Part shown: positions 1-7,824 of the stretch, in pieces
Layout: every line of letters starts with the position of its first letter
Numbering within the stretch: position 1 is the stretch's first letter
Assembly: GCA_038233135.1 (NCBI GenBank)
Contig: JBBSMN010000107.1
Location: 1-10,062 of the forward strand
Reading direction: 5' to 3'
DNA length: 10,062 bases
From: JACCVL01 sp038233135
Lineage (GTDB): Bacteria; Actinomycetota; Actinomycetes; Propionibacteriales; Nocardioidaceae
Notes under the pieces: generated by a model
Databases searched by the model: none
What the model was told of the DNA's origin: nothing
Seen by the model: only the letters and a program-made list of their open reading frames with translations
Program-made: the position numbers and the translations under genes

Positions 1-982
1 CGAAGGACTCGTTGAGCAGCTGGCTCACGGTCACGGTGTGCGCGGCGTCGACGGCGTCGGCGGTGGTCATGTAGTTTTCCTCACCGGTGTTGATGACGAT
101 GCCGGCCCGCGCGTGCACCTGACGGCTGAATCGCTGTTCGACGAAGGTGCGCACCGGGTTGATGTCACGGAACAAGATCCCGTACATCGAGTCGTTGTGC
201 ATCATGTCGAGGCGCTGCAGCCCGGCCAGCGTCGCGATCACGGGCATGCACAGGCCCGAGGCGTAGTTGGTGAGCCGCACGTAGCGGCCGAGCTCGGCGC
301 TGGTCTCGTCCAGCGCGGCCCGCATCAGGCGGAAGTTCTCACTCGTCGCGTAGGTGCCGGCGTACCCCTCCCGGGTGGCTCCCTCGGGAACGAAGTCGAG
401 CAGTGACTGGCCGGTGGAGCGGATGACGGCGATGACGTCGGCGCCGGCGCGGGCGGCCGCCTGGGCCTGCGGCATGTCCTCGTAGATGTCGCCGGTGGCG
501 ACGATGAGGTAGATCCACGGTTGCCGGGGTGGATCGCCCCACTGCTCGACCAGGCGCTCGCGCTCGCGCCGCTTGGTGTCGATGGCGGCCATGCCGGCAC
601 CGATCGCCGTGCCTGCGGCCGACCGGGCCCGGGCGGCGTCACGACCGGTGGGCAGGCGGAACCGAACCGATCCGACCGCGGCCTTGGCCGCGAGCTCACC
701 CAGGTCGCTCGCCTCGCCACGAACGATCGCGTCCCACACCGGGAGGGCGACGCCGTGCTCGAGGCCGACGTCGGCGCGCACGGTGTCGAGCAGCCGGTTG
801 ACCCACGGCGTGCCGTCGGGGTCGGCACCGGTGAGTCCCGCCATCCGCAGCGTCGCCCGTTCCACCGACACCGTGGTGTGCTGCTTGGCCATTCCGACGA
901 TGGGTGCGGCAACGCGGCTGGCCAGGGTCCGGGCCCGGGCAACAACGGCCGGGTCGAGGGTCAGCGTGGGCGCCACGGGCAC
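1..982 (-). CDS. kamD: Lysine 5,6-aminomutase alpha subunit (KamD), 5' part; runs off left edge
   Basis: This is the large subunit of the coenzyme B12- and PLP-dependent aminomutase that moves the terminal amino group of beta-lysine (or D-lysine) from C6 to C5, giving 3,5- or 2,5-diaminohexanoate in the cytoplasm. The 327 residues seen cover about two thirds of the usual ~515. Family landmarks are HTTVSVERATLRM (35-47), YLIVATGDIYEDMPQA (158-173), DVIAVIRSTGQSLLDFVPEG (182-201), GTYATSENFRLMR (209-221), NYASGLCMP (239-247), GILFRDINPVRTF (268-280) and INTGEENYMTTADA (297-310). The frame is unbroken. The start is GTG at 982; an in-frame TAG lies at 994-992, and a second GTG at 976 is the only close alternative. 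No Shine-Dalgarno is visible. The usual partner kamE, which binds B12 and carries the PLP lysine, would lie beyond the left edge. Identity is by recalled family sequence and is strong. Confidence 0.95.
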   Translation of the reverse strand, partial: MPVAPTLTLDPAVVARARTLASRVAAPIVGMAKQHTTVSVERATLRMAGLTGADPDGTPWVNRLLDTVRADVGLEHGVALPVWDAIVRGEASDLGELAAKAAVGSVRFRLPTGRDAARARSAAGTAIGAGMAAIDTKRRERERLVEQWGDPPRQPWIYLIVATGDIYEDMPQAQAAARAGADVIAVIRSTGQSLLDFVPEGATREGYAGTYATSENFRLMRAALDETSAELGRYVRLTNYASGLCMPVIATLAGLQRLDMMHNDSMYGILFRDINPVRTFVEQRFSRQVHARAGIVINTGEENYMTTADAVDAAHTVTVSQLLNESF

Positions 983-996
983 GAGGCGAGGCTAGC
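983..996 (-). promoter_or_regulatory. Extended -10 promoter for leaderless kamD
   Basis: On the minus strand TGC-TAGCCT (996-989) fits an extended -10 element (TGn-TAnnnT). Six bases separate it from the GTG at 982, so transcription would begin at or next to the start codon. No Shine-Dalgarno is present, which agrees with a leaderless mRNA, common in actinomycetes. No convincing -35 hexamer is seen 16 to 18 bp upstream. The same TAGCCT stands at nearly the same distance before the kamA homologue. Confidence 0.5.
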
Positions 997-1189
997 ATCC
1001 ACTATTTGTCCCAGTGCCGGGTGTTGAACCTCAGAGCTTCGGCCATTCGTGCAATGTCCCGCAATACCTACGGCGAGACCCCGCCGGTGCAAGACATCCG
1101 ACGGCTGCGAGGCGGCTGCCCCTGAGCGACTCGCTCACCGTGCTGGGAGGACTACGCCGAGTCAACCTTGCCGACACGTCTGGCTATCC

Positions 1190-1209
1190 GCCTCGGCGAG
1201 GCGTAATTT
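1190..1209 (+). promoter_or_regulatory. Putative -10 (TAATTT) with adjoining palindromic operator
   Basis: TAATTT at 1204-1209 fits the TAnnnT -10 consensus and sits in an unusually A/T-rich patch about 50 bases before the ATG at 1258. The 13-bp palindrome GCCTCG-G-CGAGGC (1190-1202) lies just upstream, inside what would be the -35/-10 spacer, where a repressor could block polymerase. The -35 is weak (TGGCTA at 1181-1186). Both calls are inference from pattern and position. Confidence 0.35.
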
Positions 1210-1257
1210 TCGCTCATTCTTCCTGTTCGGTGATCTTCGGGGTGAAGGGGACAGTCA

Positions 1258-3078
1258 ATGCGAACTCCTCAGTCTTCTCGCGTGGTGTGTGCGGTCGCGG
1301 TCGCGGTGGCCGTGGTCGCCGCGACCCTCGGCACGGCTACCAGCGCAGCGGCCGACCGGTCACCGCGCGGCGAGCGTCCGGCGGTGGCGGGGGCGAAGTC
1401 ACAGGCGACGGCGCCGCTGAAGCGACTCGGTGAGCAGAATCTCGGCCAGCTCGCGCGGGCCGCCGGACGGGCCCAGCAGCCCTCGGCCGCAACCGCGAAC
1501 CCTGACACCGAGCTCCCCCCACAGCTGCCCGAGAGCGATGAGGGAACCGGCCCGGTCGCTCGCAACGGGCCCGCGGTGAGCGCCCGCCGGCTGGTGCACC
1601 GGCCCAACGAGGCTCTGCACTTCGAGGGCCTGACGGCCCGCGACAGCCGCTACGCCAACGACGGCAACCAGTTCAGCAACGAACCGCCCGACCAGGCGAT
1701 GTGCGTTGGTAGCGGCTTCACGATGGAGGGTGTCAACACCGCTGTCGCGGTCTACGACCGAACCGGCGCCCAACTCGCCCCCGCGGTCGCCATCAACGAG
1801 TTCTTCGGCGTCGCCCCGGCGATCAACCGGGACAGGAACACGTTCGGCCCGTTCGCCTTCGACCCGGTGTGCCTCTACGACCAAGAGGTGGACCGGTGGT
1901 TCTTCCTGGTCACCGAGCTGGACCAGGACCCGTTCTCGGGCAACCTCACCGGCGCCGCGAACATCTACTTCGCGGTGAGCCAGTCGGGCGACCCGCTGGG
2001 CGACTACTCGCTCTACTCGATCCCCACTCGCGGCGACGACTCGGACCAGGGCTGCCCCTGCTTCGACGACTTCCCGCACATCGGCACCGGTGACAACGGC
2101 TTCTACATCACCGCCAACCGGTTCCCGTTGTTCGAGGACGGTTTCAACGGTGCCCAGATCTACGTCATCTCCAAGCAGGGCCTGGCCGCCAACGCCGTCG
2201 GTGCGGCACCGGCGCCGACAGTGGTCAGCATCAACGCGGGACCGATCGACGGTGACCCGTCCTTCACCGTCCAGCCCGCCAACGTCGCTCCCGGTGCCAG
2301 CTACATCGACGACCGTCAGTACTTCTTGTCGACCACCGACTTCGACACCCGGCGCGAGCACAAGATCGGCATCTGGGCACTGTCCAACACCGACACCCTC
2401 GATGACCCGGCGCCGGCCGTCCGGCTGACCAGGCGGACCATTGCCAGCAACACGTACGCCCTCGAGCCCAAGGCGGAGCAGAAGCAGGGCGCCGCCCACC
2501 CGCTCGGCGACGCGGTCGGCGAGCCGCTGAACGTCCTGGACAGCGGCAGCGACATGAGCGAGGTCGAGTACGCCGCGGGGCGGCTGTGGGCCGCGATCGG
2601 CACGGCCGTGGGCCGCGGGGACAACACCCGCGACGGCGTGCTGTACGTCCAGGTGCGTCCCGAGTTCACCGGCGGGCGAGCCGACGGCACCGTGGTGCGG
2701 CAGGGCTACGTGGCGATCCCGACCAACAACCTGATGTACCCGTCGATCGGGGTGAACGCCTCGGGTGAGGGAGCGCTGGTGATGAGCGCAGCCGGCCGCA
2801 CGGTGTTCCCCAGCCCCACGTACGTGCAGATCGACCGTCGGGGGGTGCACGGTGCCGTGCGCTCCAACGCGTTCGGCACCCGGCCGGACGACGGGTTCAC
2901 CTGTTACGCCGCGTTCGTGGGCAGCCGGGACCGTGGCTGCCGCTGGGGCGACTACTCCGCAGCGACCGCAGATGCCCGTGGGCGGGTGTGGATCGCGACG
3001 GAGCACATCTCGTCCGGCCCGCGGATCCCGTTCGCCAACTGGAGCACGCAGATCATCCGCTACGTGCCGAAGGGGTAG
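1258..3078 (+). CDS. Secreted protein of unknown function, probable beta-propeller
   Basis: A 606-residue exported protein. Residues 1-32 are a Sec signal peptide: basic N-terminus, a run of Val/Ala (9-23), and a likely cut after the Ala run at 30-32. A low-complexity Ala/Arg/Gln/Pro linker (33-115) precedes the folded part. The rest shows recurring propeller-like strand motifs: YDQEVDRWFFLV (207-218), FPHIGTGDNGFYITANRF (272-289), YIDDRQYFLSTTDF (349-362), VEYAAGRLWAAIG (436-448), YPSIGVNASGEGALVMS (494-510) and WGDYSAATADARGRVWIA (563-580). Six cysteines remain after cleavage (149, 205, 266, 268, 549, 561), so disulfides are plausible. No catalytic motif is recognised. The start is supported by GAAGGGG at 1244-1250, seven bases before the ATG. 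It is divergent from kamD and convergent with the amidohydrolase; no functional link to them is visible. The fold call is inference from motif rhythm; export is well supported. Confidence 0.85.
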   Translation: MRTPQSSRVVCAVAVAVAVVAATLGTATSAAADRSPRGERPAVAGAKSQATAPLKRLGEQNLGQLARAAGRAQQPSAATANPDTELPPQLPESDEGTGPVARNGPAVSARRLVHRPNEALHFEGLTARDSRYANDGNQFSNEPPDQAMCVGSGFTMEGVNTAVAVYDRTGAQLAPAVAINEFFGVAPAINRDRNTFGPFAFDPVCLYDQEVDRWFFLVTELDQDPFSGNLTGAANIYFAVSQSGDPLGDYSLYSIPTRGDDSDQGCPCFDDFPHIGTGDNGFYITANRFPLFEDGFNGAQIYVISKQGLAANAVGAAPAPTVVSINAGPIDGDPSFTVQPANVAPGASYIDDRQYFLSTTDFDTRREHKIGIWALSNTDTLDDPAPAVRLTRRTIASNTYALEPKAEQKQGAAHPLGDAVGEPLNVLDSGSDMSEVEYAAGRLWAAIGTAVGRGDNTRDGVLYVQVRPEFTGGRADGTVVRQGYVAIPTNNLMYPSIGVNASGEGALVMSAAGRTVFPSPTYVQIDRRGVHGAVRSNAFGTRPDDGFTCYAAFVGSRDRGCRWGDYSAATADARGRVWIATEHISSGPRIPFANWSTQIIRYVPKG

Positions 3079-3102
3079 CCACCCCGTCCGCCACGACGTC
3101 GT

Positions 3103-3143
3103 CGCTCCGGAGCGAGGCCCAGGAGGGCTAGCGCTCCGGAGCG
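3103..3143. repeat. Duplicated 12-bp perfect palindrome in convergent gap
   Basis: CGCTCCGGAGCG occurs at 3103-3114 and again at 3132-3143, 29 bp apart, in the 159-bp gap between two convergent genes. Each copy is fully self-complementary and the two copies can also pair with each other, giving one larger hairpin in either strand's transcript. The position suits a bidirectional terminator, but no T-tract follows on either strand. A protein-binding site is the other option. The repeat itself is certain; its role is not. Confidence 0.8.
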
Positions 3144-3237
3144 GGGAGGACGCGGCCAAACGCTGACCCGTTCGCCGTGCACCTGAACCACTACTTCGAC
3201 GGGCCCTAAGGGAGACCACGGTACGCAGGGCACTGGG

Positions 3238-4860
3238 TCAGCCCATCGCGTCGTAGGCGACGGCACCGCCCACGACCGTCCGCAGGCACCGGGGGCGTTG
3301 GCTGCCCGGGGTGAGATCGGGCAGCCATGAGGCGCCGAAGTGCGGCTCGGTGGACACGGTCCACACCGCGTACGAGGCGGCGACACCGGGCGTCAAAGTG
3401 CCGGCTCCCCGGGCTCCATCGGCGCGGGCGGCCAGGCGGCCACCACGGGTGTGCGCCGAAAACGCGGCAGCGGCGGGGATCCGCTGCGCCGGGTTGTGAT
3501 GCCAGCCGGCTGCGGCGATCGCGCCCCACGGGTCGAAGGCCGTCACCGGGCTGTCCGAGCCGAGGGCGAGAGCGACCCCGGCCCTGCTCAGGTCGGCCAG
3601 CGGGTTCATCGCCAGGGCCCGCTCCGCGCCGAGACGTTCGGCGTACATGCCGCTGTCGCCGCCCCAGGCGGCGTCGAATGCCGGCTGGACCGACGCGACG
3701 ACGCCCAGGTCGACGAGGACCGCCACCGCCTCGGCGTCCACGAGCTCGACGTGCTCGAGCCGGTGCCGGGCAGCACGGACCGCCGCCGATCCGACGGTCT
3801 CGGCGGCCATCGCAAGACCGCCGACGACGGCATCGACGGCATCGTCACCGATGACGTGGAAGCCGGCCTGCAGCCCGGCACGCGTGCAGGCGATCACATG
3901 ATCACGGATCTGGTGGGCCGACAGGTAGGCGTGCCCGCAGGTGTCGGCGTCGGCGTACGGGTGGCGCATGGCGGCCGTACGGGAACCGACCGACCCGTCC
4001 GCGCAGAGGTCACCGGCCAGACCGGCCAGCCGGCTGCCGTCCGGCAGGTCGAGCTCGGCGACGAGCCGGTCGAGCTCGGCATCGTCGGCCGCCAGGGTGC
4101 CGCGGTAGGCGACGACCTCGGGTAGGGCGGCGCGGTCGCGATCACCGTGCGCTTCAGCCACCAGGCCCAACAGCTCGGCCAGGTCGGTCGTCGGCGCGAT
4201 GTGCGGTGCCGACATCTCGTGCAGGCACCCGATGCCGGCGGCTCCGGCCGCGGTCAACGCCACCTCGTGCAGGTGGCGGCGCTCGTCGGAGCTGACCCCC
4301 TGCCGGGTCAGGGCGCGGGTGGCGTGGTGGGCGTCCCGCTCGACCCGCCCGTCGTCGCTCCAGCCGGCCAGCTCGGCGAGACCGAGCTGCTGGGCCAGAG
4401 CGGTCGACACCACCGCTGAGTGCACGTCGACCCGGGCCAGGTACACCGCCCGACCGCCGGCGGCCCGGTCCAGCTCCGTACGGGTCGGTGGCCGCGGGTC
4501 CGGCCAGGCGCGCTCGTCCCAGCCGTGGCCGAGGATCGGCCCGTCGGCTCGTCGGGCCGCCGACTCGACCCGTGCCAGCACGTCGGGCACGCTGACTGCG
4601 GCCGTGAGGTCGACGCCCGTGAGCGCTAGCCCAGTCTCGGTGACGTGGGCGTGGGCGTCCACGAAGGCGGGGGTGACCAGCGCACCGTCCAACTCGACGA
4701 CCACGTCGGCGCTGTCGGCGTGGCCGGCCGCTGCAGCGTCTGACCCGATCCAGGCGATGGTGTTCCCGTCGACCAGCATCGCCTCGGCGTACGGATGTGC
4801 CGGTGAGTGGACCGCTCCCCCGCGGTACAGCGTCGTCGGTGTCGGTGCCCGCGCCGTCAT
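3238..4860 (-). CDS. YtcJ/AepA-type metal-dependent amidohydrolase
   Basis: A 540-residue cytoplasmic amidohydrolase of the YtcJ-like (amidohydrolase 3) group, whose members cleave amide or related C-N bonds in small molecules. Visible landmarks are the metal-binding VDAHAH (67-72; His70, His72), GHGWDERAWP (111-120), ADGSVGSRTAAM (287-298), FHVIGDDAVD (334-343; His335), RLEHVELV (367-374; His370) and GSDSPV (434-439; Asp436, the usual catalytic Asp). An N-terminal beta-sandwich part (10-65) and its C-terminal completion (485-540) flank the barrel. The stretch before ADGS reads GDLC where many relatives have a Lys-containing GVKLF-like stretch, so the bridging carboxylated Lys may be absent. 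The ATG at 4860 starts 65 bases after the transporter stop; only a poor purine-rich stretch (AGGGAG, 11 bases upstream) could act as Shine-Dalgarno. It is probably last in an operon with kdd and the transporter. The substrate is unknown. Confidence 0.88.
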   Translation of the reverse strand: MTARAPTPTTLYRGGAVHSPAHPYAEAMLVDGNTIAWIGSDAAAAGHADSADVVVELDGALVTPAFVDAHAHVTETGLALTGVDLTAAVSVPDVLARVESAARRADGPILGHGWDERAWPDPRPPTRTELDRAAGGRAVYLARVDVHSAVVSTALAQQLGLAELAGWSDDGRVERDAHHATRALTRQGVSSDERRHLHEVALTAAGAAGIGCLHEMSAPHIAPTTDLAELLGLVAEAHGDRDRAALPEVVAYRGTLAADDAELDRLVAELDLPDGSRLAGLAGDLCADGSVGSRTAAMRHPYADADTCGHAYLSAHQIRDHVIACTRAGLQAGFHVIGDDAVDAVVGGLAMAAETVGSAAVRAARHRLEHVELVDAEAVAVLVDLGVVASVQPAFDAAWGGDSGMYAERLGAERALAMNPLADLSRAGVALALGSDSPVTAFDPWGAIAAAGWHHNPAQRIPAAAAFSAHTRGGRLAARADGARGAGTLTPGVAASYAVWTVSTEPHFGASWLPDLTPGSQRPRCLRTVVGGAVAYDAMG

Positions 4861-4925
4861 GCAGCCAGTCTCTCCCTCTCACGCGCGGCCCGGCCCGGCC
4901 GTGTGCCGCTGGCGTCCCGGGTGAG

Positions 4926-6677
4926 CTAGGGGCGTCTGGTGACCCTCCGGCTGCCGTCGCCGCCGCTCGAATCCAGCACCTTCTCGACATGGCGCTCGAC
5001 CGGGGGTCCGAAATGCTCGTCGAAGTTGTCGGTGAGCTCGTGGCTGACGTCGTCGCCGACTTCGCGGGCGAGCTGTTCTCGGCGCTGGCGGCGTTCGGCG
5101 CGCAGCAGCACCTTGTGCTCGGCGTTGAGGGCCCGGAACGTGGCCCAACACATCGCCAGCATGACCAGGCTGAACGGCAGCGCGGTGACGATCGCGCCGG
5201 TCTGCAGCGCAGTCAGCCCCCCGGCGAGCAGCAGTCCTGCCGCGACAAAGCCCTCCATCGACGCCCACAGCACCCGGCTCCACGTCGGCGGGTCGGGGTT
5301 CCCGCCGGAGGCGAGCATGTCGACGACCAGCGAGCCGGAGTCCGACGAGGTGACGAAGAAGATCGTCACCAGGATGATCGCGGTCACCGAGAGCAACGAG
5401 CCCAACGGCAGCCCTTGGAGCACGTCGAAGAGGACGTTCTCGGGGATGACGCTGCCGTCACCTTCCAGCAGGCCGCCGGAGCCCTCCATCTGGCGGAAGA
5501 TCGCCGTCCCGCCGAGGATCGAGAACCACAAGAACGTGACGAGCGTGGGCACCAGCAGCACGCCGGCGACGAACTCGCGGATGGTCCTGCCCTTCGAGAT
5601 GCGGGCGATGAAGACACCGACGAAAGGCGCCCACGACATCCACCAGCCCCAGTAGAACATCGTCCACGCGCCCTGCCACTCCGTGCCCTTGGCCCCCTCG
5701 AAGGCGCTGGTGCTGAACGTGAGCGGCAGCACCTCGCGGAAGTACACCCCGATGTTCTGCACAAAGTCGCGCATGATGAACAGCGTCGGCCCCAGCACCA
5801 AGATGGCGACCATGAAGACGCCGGCGAGGACCAAGTTGACGTTCGAGAGCCACTTGATACCCCGCCCGACACCGCTGACCACCGAGGTGATGGCGAACAG
5901 CGTGATGACCACGATCAGCACGACCAACAGCGGTTTGCCGGCCTGGTCCACGACGCCGAGGTGGACGAGACCGGCGGAGATCTGCTTCACGCCGAGGCCG
6001 AGCGAGGTGGCCACGCCGGCGACCGTGCCCACCACCGCCACCGTGTCGATGACGTCGCCCATCCAGCCCTTGACCCGGTCACCGAGCAGCGGCTCGAGTG
6101 CCCAGCGGATGGAGACCGGGCGGCCCTTGCGGTGGATGGAGTAGGCCAGCGCAAGCCCGACCACGACGTAGATGGCCCAGGCGTGGAACCCCCAGTGCAG
6201 GAACACCTGCGCCATCGCCATCTCGGCAAGCTGGGCGCCGTCGCCGTCGACGCCGGGCTTCGGGGTCGTGAAGAAGGTGAGCGGCTCGGCCGCTCCCCAG
6301 AACACCAGGCCGATGCCCATCCCGGCGGCGAACAGCATGGAGAACCAGGCCATCAGGCTGAACTCCGGCTCCTCGTCGTCCTGGCCGAGGGTCACGTCAC
6401 CGAAGCGGCTGAACCCCATCCACAGCGAGAACGCGACGAAGACTGCCACCACCAGCACGTAGTACCAGCCGAAGACGGACACGATGCCGGACTGCACGGA
6501 GGACAAGACGTCGCTGGTCCCTTTGGGAAATCCGATGGCCAGCGCACTGGCGCCGAGCAGCACGATCAGGGCTGGCCAGAAGACGCCCGGCGCAATCGAG
6601 CTGAGCCGCCCGGTCCGCTCCGGCTCGTCGTCGCCCGGCTCGGTCGAGGTCGGTGGGTGGCCCTCGCCAACGCTCAT
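4926..6677 (-). CDS. BCCT-family transporter, betaine-type compatible-solute symporter
   Basis: A 583-residue, 12-helix inner-membrane carrier of the betaine/choline/carnitine transporter family, which imports zwitterionic compatible solutes, usually with sodium. Seen directly: the Gly-rich AAGMGIGLVFWG (117-128); HWGFHAWAIY (161-170), whose Trp162, Trp167 and Tyr170 match the betaine aromatic box of BetP (Trp189, Trp194, Tyr197); the family signature WTMFYWGWWMSW (338-349); and TSSDSGS (443-449), matching the BetP sodium-site segment. A charged C-terminal tail (about 520-583) resembles in length the osmosensing tail of BetP. The ATG at 6677 is chosen because GGAAGG (6689-6684) lies six bases upstream and the residues before it in the same frame are Arg-rich and unlike the family. 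A weak -10 (TACCCT, minus 6725-6720) lies in the 98-base gap after kdd, so it may have its own promoter as well as kdd read-through. Specificity for betaine is likely by family; a beta-lysine-type substrate is only possible by context. Confidence 0.93.
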   Translation of the reverse strand: MSVGEGHPPTSTEPGDDEPERTGRLSSIAPGVFWPALIVLLGASALAIGFPKGTSDVLSSVQSGIVSVFGWYYVLVVAVFVAFSLWMGFSRFGDVTLGQDDEEPEFSLMAWFSMLFAAGMGIGLVFWGAAEPLTFFTTPKPGVDGDGAQLAEMAMAQVFLHWGFHAWAIYVVVGLALAYSIHRKGRPVSIRWALEPLLGDRVKGWMGDVIDTVAVVGTVAGVATSLGLGVKQISAGLVHLGVVDQAGKPLLVVLIVVITLFAITSVVSGVGRGIKWLSNVNLVLAGVFMVAILVLGPTLFIMRDFVQNIGVYFREVLPLTFSTSAFEGAKGTEWQGAWTMFYWGWWMSWAPFVGVFIARISKGRTIREFVAGVLLVPTLVTFLWFSILGGTAIFRQMEGSGGLLEGDGSVIPENVLFDVLQGLPLGSLLSVTAIILVTIFFVTSSDSGSLVVDMLASGGNPDPPTWSRVLWASMEGFVAAGLLLAGGLTALQTGAIVTALPFSLVMLAMCWATFRALNAEHKVLLRAERRQRREQLAREVGDDVSHELTDNFDEHFGPPVERHVEKVLDSSGGDGSRRVTRRP

Positions 6678-6775
6678 GGTGTGCCTTCCGGTGCATGCCG
6701 ATTTGCCCCCGTGTCGCTGAGGGTATGCCCGGCTGTCACCCAGCGCCACCCCTTGGACGAGGCGCCCACCCTCGG

Positions 6776-7795
6776 CTAGAGCCGGGCGCGGAAGAGCCGG
6801 TCGACGCCCTCGTACGAGCGCAGCAGCCGAAACGCGAGGTCGGCATGTCCAGGCGTGTAGCCGTTGCCGATCAGCATGGTGACGTCGGCGGCGAGACCCT
6901 CGGCGCCGAGCGCGGCGGCGCTGAACGACGTGGCCATCGAGAAGAACACGATCGTGCCGCCCCGCGCGGTGGCGAGGATCGTCCCGCCCTCGCACCCGGG
7001 GACGTCGACGCAGACCACCGTGACGTCGGCCGGTCCGCCGGCGGCCGACACCGCCTCGGACAGCGCCACCGGGTCTCGCGCGTCGGCGACGACCACCGCA
7101 TCGGCCAGCGTGGCGTCCTGCAACAACGCGGCCTCGACATCGGTCGGCACGACACCGATCACCCGCGCGCCGCCGACCTCGCGTGCGGCCGCACACGACA
7201 AGGACCCGGACTTGCCGGCGGCACCGATCACGCAGACGGTTGGCGCCGCATACGTGGAAACGACCCGCGCGGTCAGCGCCGGAGCACCGCAGACATCCAT
7301 GACCGCGAGCGACAGCTCCACCGGCAGGTCGTCAGGCAGTCGGGCGGCGACGCTGCGGCCGAACAAGATCGCGTACCCGTCGCACGGCACCTGCTCGGTG
7401 CTCCCGTCCCAACTCGTCAGCTCGTCCTCGATCACCAGCGGGGTCAGCGACAACGACACCAGGCTCGCCACCCGGTCCCCCACCGACAACCCGAGCGGCG
7501 AGTCGGGGCCGACCTCCTCGACGGTTCCGACGAGCATCCCGCCGGACCCCGTGACAGGGTTCTGCATCTTGCCCCGTGCCCGCACAATGTCCAGCACCGC
7601 CGTGCGCACGTCGGCCCCGTGTGCTGCTTCGAGCTGGCGGAAAGACGCGGCGTCAAGGTTCAGCCGCTCGACCCGTATGCGCGCCTCGTCCGACCACAGC
7701 TCAGGGCGGGTGTCCAGCCGCTCGGCCGCTTGGGGGAGGACGCCGCCGGGTGCCAGCACCCGATGCGTGCCGGTCGGGTCGCCCCATCGCTGCAC
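6776..7795 (-). CDS. kdd: L-erythro-3,5-diaminohexanoate dehydrogenase (Kdd)
   Basis: Catalyses NAD-dependent oxidative deamination of 3,5-diaminohexanoate to 3-keto-5-aminohexanoate, the step after KamDE in lysine fermentation; cytoplasmic. The 339-residue protein matches the clostridial family along its length: YGTHRV-like PTGTHRVLAPGGVLP near the N-terminus, RGKMQNPVTGSGGML (74-88), LVSLSLTPL (112-120), the Rossmann nucleotide loop VIGAAGKSGSL (189-199), FFSMATSFSAAALGAEG (284-300) and IGNGYTPGHA (309-318). I prefer GTG at 7795: GGGAGG stands seven bases upstream, and clostridial Kdd begins only a few residues before the YGTHRV motif. GTG at 7822 in the same frame would add nine residues, has no Shine-Dalgarno and abuts a palindrome. 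It is divergent from the kamA homologue and first in a possible operon with the transporter and amidohydrolase. The family call is very secure. Confidence 0.96.
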   Translation of the reverse strand: MQRWGDPTGTHRVLAPGGVLPQAAERLDTRPELWSDEARIRVERLNLDAASFRQLEAAHGADVRTAVLDIVRARGKMQNPVTGSGGMLVGTVEEVGPDSPLGLSVGDRVASLVSLSLTPLVIEDELTSWDGSTEQVPCDGYAILFGRSVAARLPDDLPVELSLAVMDVCGAPALTARVVSTYAAPTVCVIGAAGKSGSLSCAAAREVGGARVIGVVPTDVEAALLQDATLADAVVVADARDPVALSEAVSAAGGPADVTVVCVDVPGCEGGTILATARGGTIVFFSMATSFSAAALGAEGLAADVTMLIGNGYTPGHADLAFRLLRSYEGVDRLFRARL

Positions 7796-7802
7796 CGGAC
7801 GA

Positions 7803-7808
7803 CCTCCC
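7803..7808 (-). promoter_or_regulatory. Shine-Dalgarno GGGAGG that decides the kdd start
   Basis: On the minus strand GGGAGG (7808-7803) lies seven bases before GTG 7795, an ideal spacing. It would fall inside the coding region if the upstream GTG at 7822 were used, so it argues for the shorter protein. Confidence 0.65.
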
Positions 7809-7824
7809 AGCGGGCATGACACTC

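Larger units (their letters stand above)
983..1257. other. Divergent control region between kamD and the secreted protein gene
   Basis: This gene-free stretch separates two divergently read genes. It is rich in short inverted repeats: CGGCG at 1071-1075 pairs with CGCCG at 1082-1086; TGAGCG (1123-1128) and CGCTCA (1132-1137) are separated by ACT; CGCCGAG (1155-1161) pairs with CTCGGCG (1192-1198); and GCCTCGGCGAGGC (1190-1202) is a near-continuous palindrome. I looked for a cobalamin riboswitch because kamD needs B12, but found no clear B12 box, and the leaderless start leaves no room for one on the kamD side. A structured leader on the plus strand is possible but not recognised. Confidence 0.5.

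Noticed and set aside
983..1060. Cobalamin riboswitch upstream of kamD
   Set aside because: A GGCACTGG stretch is faintly like a B12 box but no flanking structure is seen, and the probable leaderless start leaves no leader for it.
3132..3209. Short plus-strand frame ending ADPFAVHLNHYFDGP then TAA, possible remnant of a gene
   Set aside because: Only 25 codons, no start or ribosome site, overlaps the duplicated palindrome; it looks protein-like but cannot be supported.
1399..3219. 606-codon open frame on the minus strand opposite the secreted protein
   Set aside because: It is antisense to a gene with a signal peptide, Shine-Dalgarno and structured motifs; its composition (Arg, Val, Gly, His) is typical of a mirror frame in GC-rich DNA.
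4797..6779. 660-codon open frame on the plus strand across the transporter
   Set aside because: His/Asp/Gln/Glu-rich low-complexity product antisense to an unmistakable BCCT transporter.
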